A DNA stretch of 64,000 nucleotides from NIOZ-UU13 sp035528395 (GTDB lineage: Bacteria > Planctomycetota > Phycisphaerae > Sedimentisphaerales > Anaerobacaceae). The translations under genes were made by a program, and so were the position numbers. The notes below the pieces were generated by a model. The model was not told the origin of the DNA and did no database searches. It worked only from the letters and a program-made list of their open reading frames with translations. The stretch covers positions 62,001 to 126,000 of the forward strand of contig DATKYR010000218.1 of the NCBI GenBank assembly GCA_035528395.1. The letters run 5' to 3'. The number at the start of each line of letters is the position of its first letter. The stretch's first letter is position 1. This document shows, in pieces, positions 8,783 to 18,049 of this stretch.

Positions 8783-9694
8783 TTATGACAGCAGTTTTTT
8801 CAGAAGAGCCCGCTGGAAATGCAGGCGGTTTTCGGCCTGGTCGAACATAATTGAATTGGGCGATTCAACGACTTCATCGGTGATTTCAAGGCCGCGATAA
8901 GCCGGCAGACAGTGCATAATCTTGACGTTGGCCGGTGCGGATTTGACTAATTCGGCGTTGACCTGAAAACCTGCAAAATCGGCCTGCCGTTTTTGCTTTT
9001 CATCCTCCTGGCCCATACTGACCCAGGTGTCGGTATAGATAATATCGGCATCGAGAACAGCGGGGCCCGGGTCGTTCGTTTGCCGGATGCTGTCGGCTGA
9101 TATTTGATTTGCCTTTTCGATTGTTTCGGCATCGAGCTCGTAGCCGGCAGGCGAGGCAATGACCATCTTCATACCAAACTTTGCACAGGCAAAGGCCAGG
9201 GACCGGGCCACATTATTGCCGTCGCCGATAAAAGCGATTTTCGTGCCTTCTATGTCTTCGCGATGCTCGCCGATAGTCAGCACGTCAGCCATCGCCTGGC
9301 AGGGATGCGCCCAGTCCGTCAGGGCGTTTATTACCGGCACCGTTGCATATTGGGCCAGCTCGGTGATGGTTTTGTGCTCGAAGGTTCGTGCCATTATACC
9401 GTTAACATACCGGCTCAGGACCCTTGCTATATCTTTGATTGGCTCGCGCTTGCCGATACCGCCGATGTCTTCGGGCTTGACATAGATTGCACTGCCGCCG
9501 AGGTCCGCCATAGCGACCTGGAAGCTGATTCTGGTTCGCAGACTCGGCTTTTCGAAAAGCATCGCTAAACTTTTTCCCTGAAGACAAAAGTCTTTACCAC
9601 CGACGCTATATAAACTTTTTAGCCGGTGGCTTATCCGCAGCAGCTCTTTTAACAGGTCCTTCGGACAATCGATTATGGTAAGAAAATTTTTCAT
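8783..9694 (-). CDS. argF: Ornithine carbamoyltransferase
   Basis: Makes citrulline from ornithine and carbamoyl phosphate, the sixth step of arginine synthesis, in the cytoplasm. The carbamoyl-phosphate loop is SLRTR at residues 51-55 (STRTR in most homologues), followed by HPCQAMADVLTI (from His130) and the ornithine-site MHCLPAYRG near the C-terminus. The 303-residue length is normal. Its ATG overlaps the argD stop by one base (TAATG), implying translational coupling in the argB-argD-argF operon. Confidence 0.96.
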   Translation of the reverse strand: MKNFLTIIDCPKDLLKELLRISHRLKSLYSVGGKDFCLQGKSLAMLFEKPSLRTRISFQVAMADLGGSAIYVKPEDIGGIGKREPIKDIARVLSRYVNGIMARTFEHKTITELAQYATVPVINALTDWAHPCQAMADVLTIGEHREDIEGTKIAFIGDGNNVARSLAFACAKFGMKMVIASPAGYELDAETIEKANQISADSIRQTNDPGPAVLDADIIYTDTWVSMGQEDEKQKRQADFAGFQVNAELVKSAPANVKIMHCLPAYRGLEITDEVVESPNSIMFDQAENRLHFQRALLKKLLS

Positions 9695-10875
9695 TATTCA
9701 TCCTCTTTCAAAACAGTATCAAGAATCTCAACGGCCTGGTCTATCTGGCTTTTAGTGGCAATCATCGGCGGCATAAAACGCAGAACCGTGCCCTGTGTGC
9801 AGTTTATGCGCAGGCCGTTCTCCAGGCATTTATCGACTATTTCTTTGCCGGGGCTGGTCAGTTGAATGCCGATCATCATGCCGACGCCGCGAACACTTTC
9901 GATAATACTATGTTTTTGCTTCAACTCTTCGAGCTTATCCTTGAGATATTGCCCAAGCTGGGCGGCGTTTTCCAGAAGGTTGTCTTCTTCTATCGCCTCG
10001 ATGACCGCTATGCCGGCTGCACAGACCAGTGCATTACCTCCAAATGTCGTGGCGTGTTTGCCGGGGACGAGTGAAGCGGCCACTTCAGCTTTAGCCATCA
10101 TGGCCCCTATGGCCACGCCTCCGCCCAGCGCCTTTGCCATGGTCATAATGTCCGGCTCGACGTCGAAATGCTGATATGCAAACCATTTTCCGGTCCTGCC
10201 TACTCCGGTAGTGACTTCATCAAGGATAAGCAGCGCTGCATTTTCATCACAGAGCCGGCGGATTGCCTGCAGATACTCCTTCGTTGCGAGATTAATTCCA
10301 CCTTCGCCCTGAATGGGCTCGACCATAACGGCCGCCACTTCATCGCTGAAAGCCGACTCGAGCGCGGTAATATCGTTGAACGGGACATAAGTGAAGCCCG
10401 GCAGCAGCGGCAGCAAGCCTTCGTGGTGCTTCGGCTGAGCGGTTGCCGTCAGGGTCGCAAGAGTTCGCCCGTGGAAGCTGCCCTCGGCTGTGATGAATTT
10501 ATATTTTTCCTGCGATGTGTGTAAACGTGCCAGTTTCAGCGCCGCTTCGTTGGCCTCGGCTCCGCTGTTGCAAAAGAAACACTTACCGCCAAAGGCCCGT
10601 TCGCTCAGCAGCTTTGCTAATTTACCCTGCGGCTCGGAGTAAAAAGTATTATCGATGTGCAGAAGCTCGCCTGCCTGCTTGCGTAACGCCTCGACGACCT
10701 TGGGATGACAATGCCCTATCGCGCTCACGGCCCAGCCGGGGAACATGTCCAGTATCTTATTGCCGTCGGCGTCATACAGGTAACAGCCTTCGCCTTTGAC
10801 GATGACCCGCGGCAGCCGACCGTAATTAGCGATAACATATTTGTCAAATAATTCAATAGTCTCCTGTGTAGTCAT
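9694..10875 (-). CDS. argD: Acetylornithine aminotransferase
   Basis: PLP-dependent class III aminotransferase that converts N-acetylglutamate semialdehyde to N-acetylornithine. Seen: MFPGWAVSAIGHCHP, FCNSGAEANEAALKLAR (phosphate-binding), GSFHGRTLATL, LLILDEVTTGVGRTG and TFGGNALVCAAG near the cofactor-binding end; the PLP lysine is expected in TMAKALGGG. The frame stays open 29 codons further upstream (to 10962), but that part is encoded by an intergenic palindromic repeat and does not look like an aminotransferase, so I take MTTQETIELFDKY (ATG at 10875, GAG upstream) as the start, giving 393 residues. It lies between argB and argF and is coupled to argF. Confidence 0.95.
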   Translation of the reverse strand: MTTQETIELFDKYVIANYGRLPRVIVKGEGCYLYDADGNKILDMFPGWAVSAIGHCHPKVVEALRKQAGELLHIDNTFYSEPQGKLAKLLSERAFGGKCFFCNSGAEANEAALKLARLHTSQEKYKFITAEGSFHGRTLATLTATAQPKHHEGLLPLLPGFTYVPFNDITALESAFSDEVAAVMVEPIQGEGGINLATKEYLQAIRRLCDENAALLILDEVTTGVGRTGKWFAYQHFDVEPDIMTMAKALGGGVAIGAMMAKAEVAASLVPGKHATTFGGNALVCAAGIAVIEAIEEDNLLENAAQLGQYLKDKLEELKQKHSIIESVRGVGMMIGIQLTSPGKEIVDKCLENGLRINCTQGTVLRFMPPMIATKSQIDQAVEILDTVLKEDE

Positions 10876-10900
10876 AATTCGTATCTCGTTTCTTGTGGTT

Positions 10901-10985
10901 GTCATTGCGAGCGAGGCGTAGCCGAGCGCGGCAATCTCAATCGTAATATCGGAGATTGCCACGGCCTTTCAGGCCTCGCAATGAC
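10901..10985. repeat. REP-like palindromic element between argB and argD
   Basis: The outer arms GTCATTGCGAG (10901-10911) and CTCGCAATGAC (10975-10985) are perfectly complementary. Nested inside are GGCAATCTC (10930-10938) and GAGATTGCC (10952-10960), also perfectly complementary. This matches the widespread GTCATTGCGAGCGAAGC...CAATCTC class of intergenic repeats. It sits inside the arginine operon transcript and could fold as RNA. The 5' extension of the argD frame runs through it. Confidence 0.85.
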
Positions 10986-11012
10986 ATTCTGCAAAGTTTT
11001 TACAAAACAATC

Positions 11013-11891
11013 TCAATTCCTAACTATTTCTGTTCCAATTCCTTTATCGGTGTAGATTTCGAGCAGTAGTGAATGGGCGATTCGGCCGTCGATAATATGT
11101 GCCTTCCTGACGCCTGCGTCCAGTGCCGTTAGGCAGGCCTCGACCTTCGGGAACATCGCATCGGTGATAATGCCGGCATCGATCATTTCCTTAATCTGCG
11201 TCTCGTTTAAGCTCGAAACCCAACTATCCGGGTCCTCAATGTTAGTTCGTATCCCGTGCGTATCGCTTACGACAACGAGCTTCTCGGCGACAACATCTGC
11301 GGCGACTTTGCCGGCGGCGCTATCGGCGTTGACGTTTAACTTTCCGCCGGTCTTGTCTTTGGCTACCGAGGCGATAACAGGTATGGTCCCGTCGGCACAG
11401 AGTTTCTTTAGTAATTGCGCGTTTATATTCACAACTTGTCCGACCAGTCCGAGGTCAACTTTTCGGCCATCTTCGCCGGCCAATCTCAGGGTTTCGGCGA
11501 ACAATACACAACTGCTCAGCGAATGCAGTCCCATTGGCTCACATCCCAGCTCGGTGAGCATCTCGCAGATGGGGGTATTAATTTTATGTACAAGCGTATG
11601 CTCTGCTATTGTCAGGGTCCGCTGGTCGGTATATCGTCGGCCCTGCACCCAGACCGGTTCAAGACCTGTATCGTTCATTGCCCTTGTAATTGCCTTTCCG
11701 CCGCCGTGGACGATGATTGGCCGCATCCCGACCGTAGCCATAAAGGCGATATCGGTCAGCAGCTTTTTTTGCAGAGCGGCATCGTCGAGGATACTTCCGC
11801 CGAGCTTGACAACCACAATTCGCCCGCGAAACTGACGGATATACTCCATCGCCTCAATCAATGCACCAGCTTTTGCAATAGCTTCTTTCAC
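11013..11891 (-). CDS. argB: Acetylglutamate kinase
   Basis: Phosphorylates N-acetylglutamate, the second step of arginine synthesis and often the arginine-feedback point. Amino-acid-kinase motifs are present: VVVKLGGSILDD (ATP phosphate loop), PIIVHGGGKAITRAM (substrate glycine loop), LNVNADSAAGKVA and a C-terminal RIAHSLLLEIYTDKGIGTEI, the usual end of ArgB. I prefer the GTG at 11891 (VKEAIAKAGALIEAMEYIRQFRG), which matches the family start and has AGGG/ACAGG upstream; a GTG at 11915 is also in frame but lacks a ribosome site. It is the first gene of the argB-argD-argF operon. Confidence 0.95.
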   Translation of the reverse strand: MKEAIAKAGALIEAMEYIRQFRGRIVVVKLGGSILDDAALQKKLLTDIAFMATVGMRPIIVHGGGKAITRAMNDTGLEPVWVQGRRYTDQRTLTIAEHTLVHKINTPICEMLTELGCEPMGLHSLSSCVLFAETLRLAGEDGRKVDLGLVGQVVNINAQLLKKLCADGTIPVIASVAKDKTGGKLNVNADSAAGKVAADVVAEKLVVVSDTHGIRTNIEDPDSWVSSLNETQIKEMIDAGIITDAMFPKVEACLTALDAGVRKAHIIDGRIAHSLLLEIYTDKGIGTEIVRN

Positions 11892-11989
11892 TGACCTGTT
11901 CCCTGAAAATAACACTTAAACGAAGGAAAGAGTTTATTGTCGCAGATGTGATTCGTCAAGTGATATTTGCATGTTATCGCGAAGAGCAA

Positions 11990-12055
11990 TACAAAGCGCA
12001 CGACGCCCGTGCTCGCGGAAGCGGGTATGGCAATCTCAAATCAAGGTTGAGTTTT
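11990..12055. repeat. Degenerate REP-like repeat upstream of argB
   Basis: A GC-rich piece in the spacer between the DUF169 gene and argB. It has a short hairpin (GCACG-ACGCC-CGTGC near 11998-12012) and shares the 11-mer GGCAATCTCAA (12029-12039) with the REP element between argB and argD. It looks like a worn or partial copy of the same class. Confidence 0.35.
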
Positions 12056-12058
12056 AAG

Positions 12059-12817
12059 CTATGGTTTCGCTGTTTGTATTCTCTTTTTGATTTTTCCCCA
12101 TGACTGCGTTATGAGGAAACTCTCTTCCATATTCTCGATCATTTCGACAAATCTATTCATCGGTACTGAAAAGCTGAGAATATCCTGAGGGATGAACGGC
12201 CGTGCCGAAACGTCGAACATCCCCAGAACCCCTCTTGGATGGTCAGAATCTTTTTCCAGATAAGGATACTGAACTATGGAACCACAGCCGGCGGCAAACG
12301 GCGCAAATACTCCGTTCGGTTCACATTCATCAAAGTTTGCAAGCGTAAACAGCCCCGATAGAACATCAGGACGGGCAAAGAAAATAACCACATCGGGTTC
12401 GTCTGGTTCTTCGAGCATATCCCATCTCTTGAAAACAATGAACTTACCGGGCGCCTCTAACTTTGGGACGTTTTCCATTATTTCTTTGACCAGCTCGGGC
12501 GTCTTTTTATAACGCTCGCCCTCAAGCTTTCCGGGGATACCGCAGGAGAGAAAATATTCAAAGTTTTCCATAACCTCCGTACTAAAACCCAGATACCTCT
12601 TCCCGCCGAAACACCCGATGGACTCAGCGTCGAAGTAAAGAGATTTTCCTTTTCTAACTTCGCACAAATCAGCAAAAATACACCTGTGTCCCGAAAAGGG
12701 CTTCACAGCTTCGGCCCCCTGTACCTCGTTAGTGTAGTAGAAAGTGATAGGAAGCTCTGCGCCGTTAAAATATTTCTCCCAGAGACTTATAAATTTTTCC
12801 TTTATTTTCATATCCAT
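12059..12817 (-). CDS. DUF169 domain protein
   Basis: A 252-residue cytoplasmic protein matching the DUF169 family: the N-terminal half has the family's Cys-containing strands (GHRCIFADLCEVRKGK, ESIGCFGGKRYLGF), and the C-terminal half VVIFFARPDVLSGL and FAAGCGSIVQYPYLEK, with conserved Cys and Gly. The family is common in anaerobes and archaea; its biochemical role is not established. An AAGGA site 8 nt upstream supports the ATG. It stands between dtd and argB with spacers of 87 and about 167 bp, so operon membership is unclear. Confidence 0.82.
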   Translation of the reverse strand: MDMKIKEKFISLWEKYFNGAELPITFYYTNEVQGAEAVKPFSGHRCIFADLCEVRKGKSLYFDAESIGCFGGKRYLGFSTEVMENFEYFLSCGIPGKLEGERYKKTPELVKEIMENVPKLEAPGKFIVFKRWDMLEEPDEPDVVIFFARPDVLSGLFTLANFDECEPNGVFAPFAAGCGSIVQYPYLEKDSDHPRGVLGMFDVSARPFIPQDILSFSVPMNRFVEMIENMEESFLITQSWGKIKKRIQTAKP

Positions 12818-12904
12818 CTCAAATTTCCTTCAGAAATTTATGCCCCTGCCTCAACTGCCAAATCTCTTGTACAGCTGACATCCACCAACTGCGCAATCTG
12901 TGGT

Positions 12905-13354
12905 TCAGAACAGCCTGGTGCTATCGAGCAGAAAGGTTACTGGGCCGTCGTTGATGCTGCTTACGTGCATATATTCGCCAAATGTGCCTTTCTCAACAGA
13001 TACGCCCTGTTCGGCAATCAGTTCAATTAGTTTTTCGTAAAGCAGTTGTGCCGATTCCGGCTCGGCTGCGGCGTCAAAGCCGGGACGGCGGCCCTTCCGG
13101 CAATCACCGTGAAGCGTAAAATTGCTCACTAACAGAATCGCTCCGCCAACGTCAAGGACGCTTCGATTCATCTTGCCGGCTTCATCTGCAAAGATACGCA
13201 GGTTCACAAGCTTATCAGCCATAAATTCGGCGTCCTTTATAATATCTTCTTTGCCGACGCTAAGGTAAACCAGCAGTCCCTTGCCGATTTTGCCTATTTG
13301 GTGGCTGTTGACTTGAACCTCAGCCTCCAAAACCCGTTGAATCACCGCTCGCAT
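12905..13354 (-). CDS. dtd: D-aminoacyl-tRNA deacylase
   Basis: Removes D-amino acids, and glycine mischarged on tRNA-Ala, from tRNA. The 149 residues start MRAVIQRVLEAEVQV and include LVNLRIFADEAGKMN, LLVSNFTLHGDCRKGRRPGFDAA (the family's SQFTLxAdxxKGxRPsF motif, with N for Q) and a final MHVSSINDGPVTFLLDS (the GMFGA/NDGPVT motif region). Length and motif order are standard. It lies 80 bp downstream of the SDR gene on the same strand. Confidence 0.95.
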   Translation of the reverse strand: MRAVIQRVLEAEVQVNSHQIGKIGKGLLVYLSVGKEDIIKDAEFMADKLVNLRIFADEAGKMNRSVLDVGGAILLVSNFTLHGDCRKGRRPGFDAAAEPESAQLLYEKLIELIAEQGVSVEKGTFGEYMHVSSINDGPVTFLLDSTRLF

Positions 13355-13434
13355 AAGTCACTTTCAAATTTGGTTGGTCATCAGTTTAGTTTGACTAACA
13401 AACAGAATAGTTTCTCCTGATGTCCTGATCTCCT

Positions 13435-14163
13435 TTAAAACCACGGCGTTGAGGTCGCTCTTCGAATGTGCAGCTCATCTATAACGGCATTGCCTTTGTG
13501 CGTTACAAGATAGAGAACCAGTTCCGCGATTTCTTCCGGCTGCATAAGCTCATCCTTTTTTATATCCGGCCGAACTTTCTGGACCAGCTCGGTATCCACT
13601 CCGCCCGGACAGAGTAGATGCACACGGATGTTCGAGCCTTTGAGCTCCTCAGCTAACGATATTGTCATCCCGCGGAGAGCGTGCTTGGAGGAAGTATAAG
13701 CACTTTGAAGCGGATAACCTTTGACCCCGACGACTGATGCGATGTTGATAATGTATCCCGCTTGCGATTTTTTTAATAGCGGCAAGGCTTCCCTGCAAAG
13801 GATAAATGGTGCACGGGCATTTATCTGCATACAGCGTTCCCAGTCTTCGGTTGCGGTCTGTTCCAACTTAGCCGAGTGAGTGACACCGGCGTTATTGACG
13901 AGGATGTCCAGTCGGCTGAATTTCTCGCTGGTTACTTTGACAAGGTTCTTGATGGATTCTTCTTCGGTAAGCTCGGTAACGACAATTTCCGCTTTTCCGC
14001 CGGCCTCTGTCACTTTGTCGGCGGTTTCCTGCAGTTTTTGAATTGAGCGTGCAGCCAACACAACCGTTGCGGCCTCTTGCGCCAATGCAACGCTAACGGC
14101 TCTGCCAATACCTCTGCTGGCGCCTGTTACTATAGCGACTTTTGAAGCTAATTGCTTTGCCAT
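13435..14163 (-). CDS. Short-chain dehydrogenase/reductase, FabG-like
   Basis: A classical SDR of 242 residues: the Rossmann TGASRGIGRAV motif at about 14-24, NNAGVTHSAK around 90, the Ser of the catalytic tetrad in INIASVVG, and Y-x-x-x-K in YTSSKHALRGM. It should reduce or oxidise a carbonyl/alcohol with NAD(P)H; the substrate cannot be told, and 3-oxoacyl-ACP reductase-like activity is only one possibility. The start codon is 5 bp from the stop of the upstream ankyrin gene, with AAGG directly before the ATG, so the two are probably translated from one mRNA. Confidence 0.92.
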   Translation of the reverse strand: MAKQLASKVAIVTGASRGIGRAVSVALAQEAATVVLAARSIQKLQETADKVTEAGGKAEIVVTELTEEESIKNLVKVTSEKFSRLDILVNNAGVTHSAKLEQTATEDWERCMQINARAPFILCREALPLLKKSQAGYIINIASVVGVKGYPLQSAYTSSKHALRGMTISLAEELKGSNIRVHLLCPGGVDTELVQKVRPDIKKDELMQPEEIAELVLYLVTHKGNAVIDELHIRRATSTPWF

Positions 14164-14168
14164 CCTTG

Positions 14169-16958
14169 TCAGCGTCGCCGGCGAGTCCTGGGCTGATTCT
14201 CCTGTTGCGTCTGCTCTCCTTGTACTCCGGTACCTCCTCTGCGGCCGCTTTGCAGAGACCTTCTTCCGCTGGTTCTGTCGCGGGTGCGCGGGTCCTGGGT
14301 CTGTTGTCGCAGTGTTTGCTGTTCTTCTTCCATTTTTTGAATAAGGGCATCGAACCGCATCTGCCTGTACAACAACACCCCGTCAATTGCCGCTGTTGTC
14401 TTTTTCGTTTCTTCTTCTACAGCAACACTTCGTACGGAACTAATCTCTGCCTGTATTTGCTCGTGTACCGCCTCGGCCAAGTTTGTTTTGTCTTCAACGT
14501 CGGCCTGGAGCCACTGATTTATCTCATTTTCTGTCTCTATATCCACCTCTTCAGATGGCCTTCTTGTACTCTGGGGCCTGGTCGTTCTGGACCTTACGTC
14601 GCCGCGACCACCATAGAGGGGGTCTGTCATGTCATCTTCGTATGGTTGTCCTCTCTGTGAAGTCCGACCTCTCGTGCTTCGGCCGGAGGTTCGAGCCCGG
14701 CCGCGGCCACTGGCGGGCTGCGTTTGTCTCAACTCTCTCTTTTGCATCAGAAGCTCTTTGCTGACCTCTTTTAATCGCTCCTGTTTTTCGGTCAACAGAC
14801 TGTCAATCGTCTCTGTTGTCTTTTTCGCTTTTTCTTCAACAGCGGCCTTTCGTATGACACCAATCTCATCCTCGAATTGCTTCTGCACAGTTCTTATCAA
14901 CATTGTTCTGTTATCATATCTTTTCTGCTGCCATTGACGCATCTCATTTTGGCTGTTGGCGTCTACCTCCTCCAATGCCTTATCCAGGCCTTCGAACGTC
15001 TTGATCCTGGCTTTAATCTCGTTCGGGTCGGCAAGTATATCTACCTGAACAGGCGATTGCGCAACGGGGCTAAAGGTTCTGGTTCGGCGCTGAGTTGTTG
15101 CTTGCTCCTCATAGCCGGGATATGGATTTACCCCTCCCATGTCCCCATAATATCTGTCTCCCATCAAGTCTTGAGGGCTCGGCTCTTTAGCACCGTGCTT
15201 GAGCAGCAAATCAACGATTTCTTTATTATTTCTCTTTTTCGCCAACGACAGGGCGTTATCGCCCCCTCCCATGAGGTTGACATCGGCCCCCTTTGCGATT
15301 AGAAGCTCCACAGCATCCTTTTGGCTGATATATACCGCAGCCAGTAGAGGCGTCTGCCCACGATTGTCCGCTGCATTGATGTCGGCACCTTTGGCAATAA
15401 GAGGTTCAATGATCGCCAGCCGGCGGTTCCGTATCGCCGTGTGCAGCGGTGTCCAGCCCATCCTGTTTTTTTCATTCACATTAGCGCCCTTTGAAAGGAG
15501 TAGCTGGACCTGGTCAATGTCACCATCACGCGCAGCATCGTGCAGTGTTTTAGCTTGTTCCTGCTCATCCTGTCTGGGTCGAGCTCGTACACCCTCTTGT
15601 TCGTCATCCATTTGATACGGATCGGGTGCCGATCTTGCATCAGTCCTTGCTCTGCGTTGAGGGCTTTCTGTCCGAGCGAAGGACCTTTCCCTACCCGATG
15701 GCCTTTCCGCCATTTGCGGTTGTTCAACGGGCCAGAAGACCTGGTCGCCGCCTTCTTCGCCGGAGCCCCATTTGCTGTGCAGCCCACCGTCATCATCGTA
15801 ATCTTCTCCGAAACTGTAGAGCGTGAAGCCTTCTCTTGTTCGCTTATAGACAAGAGGCTTATCATTGAATGGGTCCTTCGGCAATTCCTTGATATAGCCG
15901 GCTGATACAAGCTGTGAAAGCGCACCAGGATATCCGTCGCTGTTAGCATTATATCGCAGGATTGCAATAGTTGTTATTAAGGCCTGTTCATCTGCTCTAA
16001 TACGAGATTCAATCTCTATGACCCGTGGCATTGCAGACCCGGCCGTTTCTATCAAAGGATTATCCTTTGTTATAGATTGTGTTTCATTGTGTAACTGCCA
16101 GGAGGTTTTTGCTGCTATTGTATCATAGTATTCAAGTGTGCTTTTTAAATAAGGCTTAAAACCGCGATAAGTGGGGTCTGTTTCAATTTGCTCTTGCGTA
16201 TAAATTTTTTCGCCGCGAATATCAAACGGCTCACTGTAGTTCGTTACGAGCTGTTTAAATTTATCCTCCAGACTCTTCATTAAATTTGCATCAGCCATTT
16301 TTTTGTCGAGGATGTTAAACGCAGCTTTTATAGACAAGCTCTTTATAGCAATTCCTACTAATTTTTCTATCAAAGGTTTCGGCCCTTCTGCCACATGTGC
16401 CCCAAACGTATAGAGAGTCACTATATCATCAACAGCAGCGTTGATATTGCCGTCTTCGGCCGACAGCATTGCCCGAGCTTGTAAGGTGAAGGCTAATTGC
16501 CTTTCGGTTGATAAGTGGGGCATTTCAGTTGACTGCAGTTTCTCGCCGGTATGTTGGAACCAGCAATATGTTTTCTTGCTGCCAAGCTGTATTTGCTCAA
16601 GTGCCCTGTTATTGTCCTGCACCCATTTTTTTAGCGTTGCCTGTTGTTGGGCAGTCATTTCTTTCGGCCAGCCCGTTGTTGATATCTTTAAGCTCTCGGG
16701 CTTTTCGACGCAAAATTCTATTGCCTTTTCGTAGTAAGGTGCTGCATTATCGCTTTCAGGCCGCCCGGCCATTCCCAGCTTATTAAGCTCGGTGACATAA
16801 TCAGTTTTGGGGGTCTCGGGTTCCTCGTTTTCTGTACTGATAAGCTCTTTCTGCACTGATAGAAGATCAGAAATCTGGTCTATGCCGGCAAATGTCGGGG
16901 CAAGGCTGAAAGAGGCGAGTAAAAATAAAACTGACATTGGAATAATCAACCGCTTCAT
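14169..16958 (-). CDS. Secreted ankyrin-repeat protein with pseudopilin-like and duplicated coiled-coil modules
   Basis: A 929-residue protein with a Sec signal (MKRLIIPMSVLFLLASFSLA). Residues 30-325 form a helical domain. Residues about 326-392 (LPKDPFNDKPLVYKR...GFTLYSFGEDYDDDGG) resemble the C-terminal domain of GspG-type major pseudopilins. Residues about 470-590 hold four ankyrin repeats (GWTPLHTAI, GQTPLLAAV). The C-terminus has two similar coiled-coil modules at about 671-745 and 811-885 (both containing VAVEE/AAVEE...KKTT..ID), separated and followed by Arg/Gly/Ser/Thr/Gln-rich linkers. GGAGG 7 nt before the ATG confirms the start. It probably works in the periplasm or at the surface by protein binding; function unknown. 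A shorter relative lacking the ankyrin part is encoded at 58.9 kb. Confidence 0.85.
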   Translation of the reverse strand: MKRLIIPMSVLFLLASFSLAPTFAGIDQISDLLSVQKELISTENEEPETPKTDYVTELNKLGMAGRPESDNAAPYYEKAIEFCVEKPESLKISTTGWPKEMTAQQQATLKKWVQDNNRALEQIQLGSKKTYCWFQHTGEKLQSTEMPHLSTERQLAFTLQARAMLSAEDGNINAAVDDIVTLYTFGAHVAEGPKPLIEKLVGIAIKSLSIKAAFNILDKKMADANLMKSLEDKFKQLVTNYSEPFDIRGEKIYTQEQIETDPTYRGFKPYLKSTLEYYDTIAAKTSWQLHNETQSITKDNPLIETAGSAMPRVIEIESRIRADEQALITTIAILRYNANSDGYPGALSQLVSAGYIKELPKDPFNDKPLVYKRTREGFTLYSFGEDYDDDGGLHSKWGSGEEGGDQVFWPVEQPQMAERPSGRERSFARTESPQRRARTDARSAPDPYQMDDEQEGVRARPRQDEQEQAKTLHDAARDGDIDQVQLLLSKGANVNEKNRMGWTPLHTAIRNRRLAIIEPLIAKGADINAADNRGQTPLLAAVYISQKDAVELLIAKGADVNLMGGGDNALSLAKKRNNKEIVDLLLKHGAKEPSPQDLMGDRYYGDMGGVNPYPGYEEQATTQRRTRTFSPVAQSPVQVDILADPNEIKARIKTFEGLDKALEEVDANSQNEMRQWQQKRYDNRTMLIRTVQKQFEDEIGVIRKAAVEEKAKKTTETIDSLLTEKQERLKEVSKELLMQKRELRQTQPASGRGRARTSGRSTRGRTSQRGQPYEDDMTDPLYGGRGDVRSRTTRPQSTRRPSEEVDIETENEINQWLQADVEDKTNLAEAVHEQIQAEISSVRSVAVEEETKKTTAAIDGVLLYRQMRFDALIQKMEEEQQTLRQQTQDPRTRDRTSGRRSLQSGRRGGTGVQGEQTQQENQPRTRRRR

Positions 16959-17101
16959 AATATATCCTCCGAAACAGGATGAACGCTAATCAAAAAAAAT
17001 TGACGGTTTTTTGAATAACCGTTTAACGTAAATACACAATTATCTTCTTACTTAATTATACACCAAAATTTTGGAAAATCAACTTTTTCCGCTATTCTTT
17101 T

Positions 17102-18049
17102 TCAGACTTCCTCTCCACAGACCAGACCAATTCTTTCTGTGATGTTGTCGAATTCGTCTATAGAGTAAAATTCGATAATTATCCTGCCTCTTTGTCCATT
17201 TTTTCGGGTATCAATGTTTACCTTTGTGGCGAGCTGGCTGCTGAGTTTTCTTTCGAGGTCCAGGATGTGGGGCGGCTTTGAGCGAACTGTCGTCCTGGCC
17301 TGGCTGGTACCGGTAAGATACCTTCGAACCAGTCTTTCAACTTCACGCACACTCAGCCTACCTACCAATGCTCGATTGGCTAACTTGCGGCGCAGCTCAT
17401 CGGTCGGCAGTGAAAGTATTGCCCGGGCATGGCCCATAGTCAACTGGCCTTCGGATAACATTTGTTTGATTTCCTGCGGTAAGTCCAGTATTCGCAGATA
17501 GTTAGCGATAACAGAGCGGTCTTCGCCAAGTCGTTCAGCACCCTGTGCCTGAGTCAAAGAGAAGGTGCTTAGATAATCCTGGTAGGCCTTTGCACGCTCT
17601 ATAGGATTGAGATCTACTCTGTGTATGTTCTCAACCAATGACCATTCGAGTAATTGCTTATCACTTGCTTGTCGAACCAGGGCCGGTATGGTTGTCATGG
17701 ATGCTAATTGAGCAGCTCGGAATCGGCGCTCCCCGGCAATTAATTGATACCGCGAACCGGAAGGGCGGACAATAATCGGCTGGATAACACCGTTGGCCCT
17801 GATAGAATCAGCTAAATCTGCTAATTCCTGTTCATCCCACACTTTTCGTGGCTGATAAGGATTCGGCGATATTTCATCAATGCCGAGTTCCTGCAAGGAG
17901 TCACGTAACTCTTTGTCTGGTGGGAAGTTAGAGGCATCCGCCGGTGTAGATAATAATTCTTTTGCTTCTGTGGGTACAGACATTATCGGACTTAATAATG
18001 ATTGAAGCCCCCTGCCAAGGTGTTTTGTTTTTTCCTTTTTTTTTATCAT
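17102..18049 (-). CDS. parB: ParB/Spo0J chromosome-partitioning protein
   Basis: A CTP-dependent DNA clamp that loads at parS and organises origin-proximal DNA for segregation. Seen in 315 residues: a basic N-terminal peptide containing HLGRGLQSLL, which in the family contacts ParA; SPNPYQPRK; the CTP-binding RYQLIAGERRFRAAQLA and LVENIHRVDLNPIERA motifs; a helix-turn-helix (LTQAQGAERLGEDRSVIANYLRIL); and the C-terminal dimer domain. AAGGAG precedes the ATG. parA, normally directly upstream, is absent. Two consensus parS sites lie upstream at 153 and 821 bp from the start. Confidence 0.95.
   Translation of the reverse strand: MIKKKEKTKHLGRGLQSLLSPIMSVPTEAKELLSTPADASNFPPDKELRDSLQELGIDEISPNPYQPRKVWDEQELADLADSIRANGVIQPIIVRPSGSRYQLIAGERRFRAAQLASMTTIPALVRQASDKQLLEWSLVENIHRVDLNPIERAKAYQDYLSTFSLTQAQGAERLGEDRSVIANYLRILDLPQEIKQMLSEGQLTMGHARAILSLPTDELRRKLANRALVGRLSVREVERLVRRYLTGTSQARTTVRSKPPHILDLERKLSSQLATKVNIDTRKNGQRGRIIIEFYSIDEFDNITERIGLVCGEEV

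Noticed and set aside
10876..10962. N-terminal extension of argD
   Set aside because: It is encoded by an intergenic palindromic repeat; the internal ATG fits the family start.
11164..11835. 223-codon plus-strand open frame
   Set aside because: It is antisense to argB; its composition reflects the reverse of argB codons.
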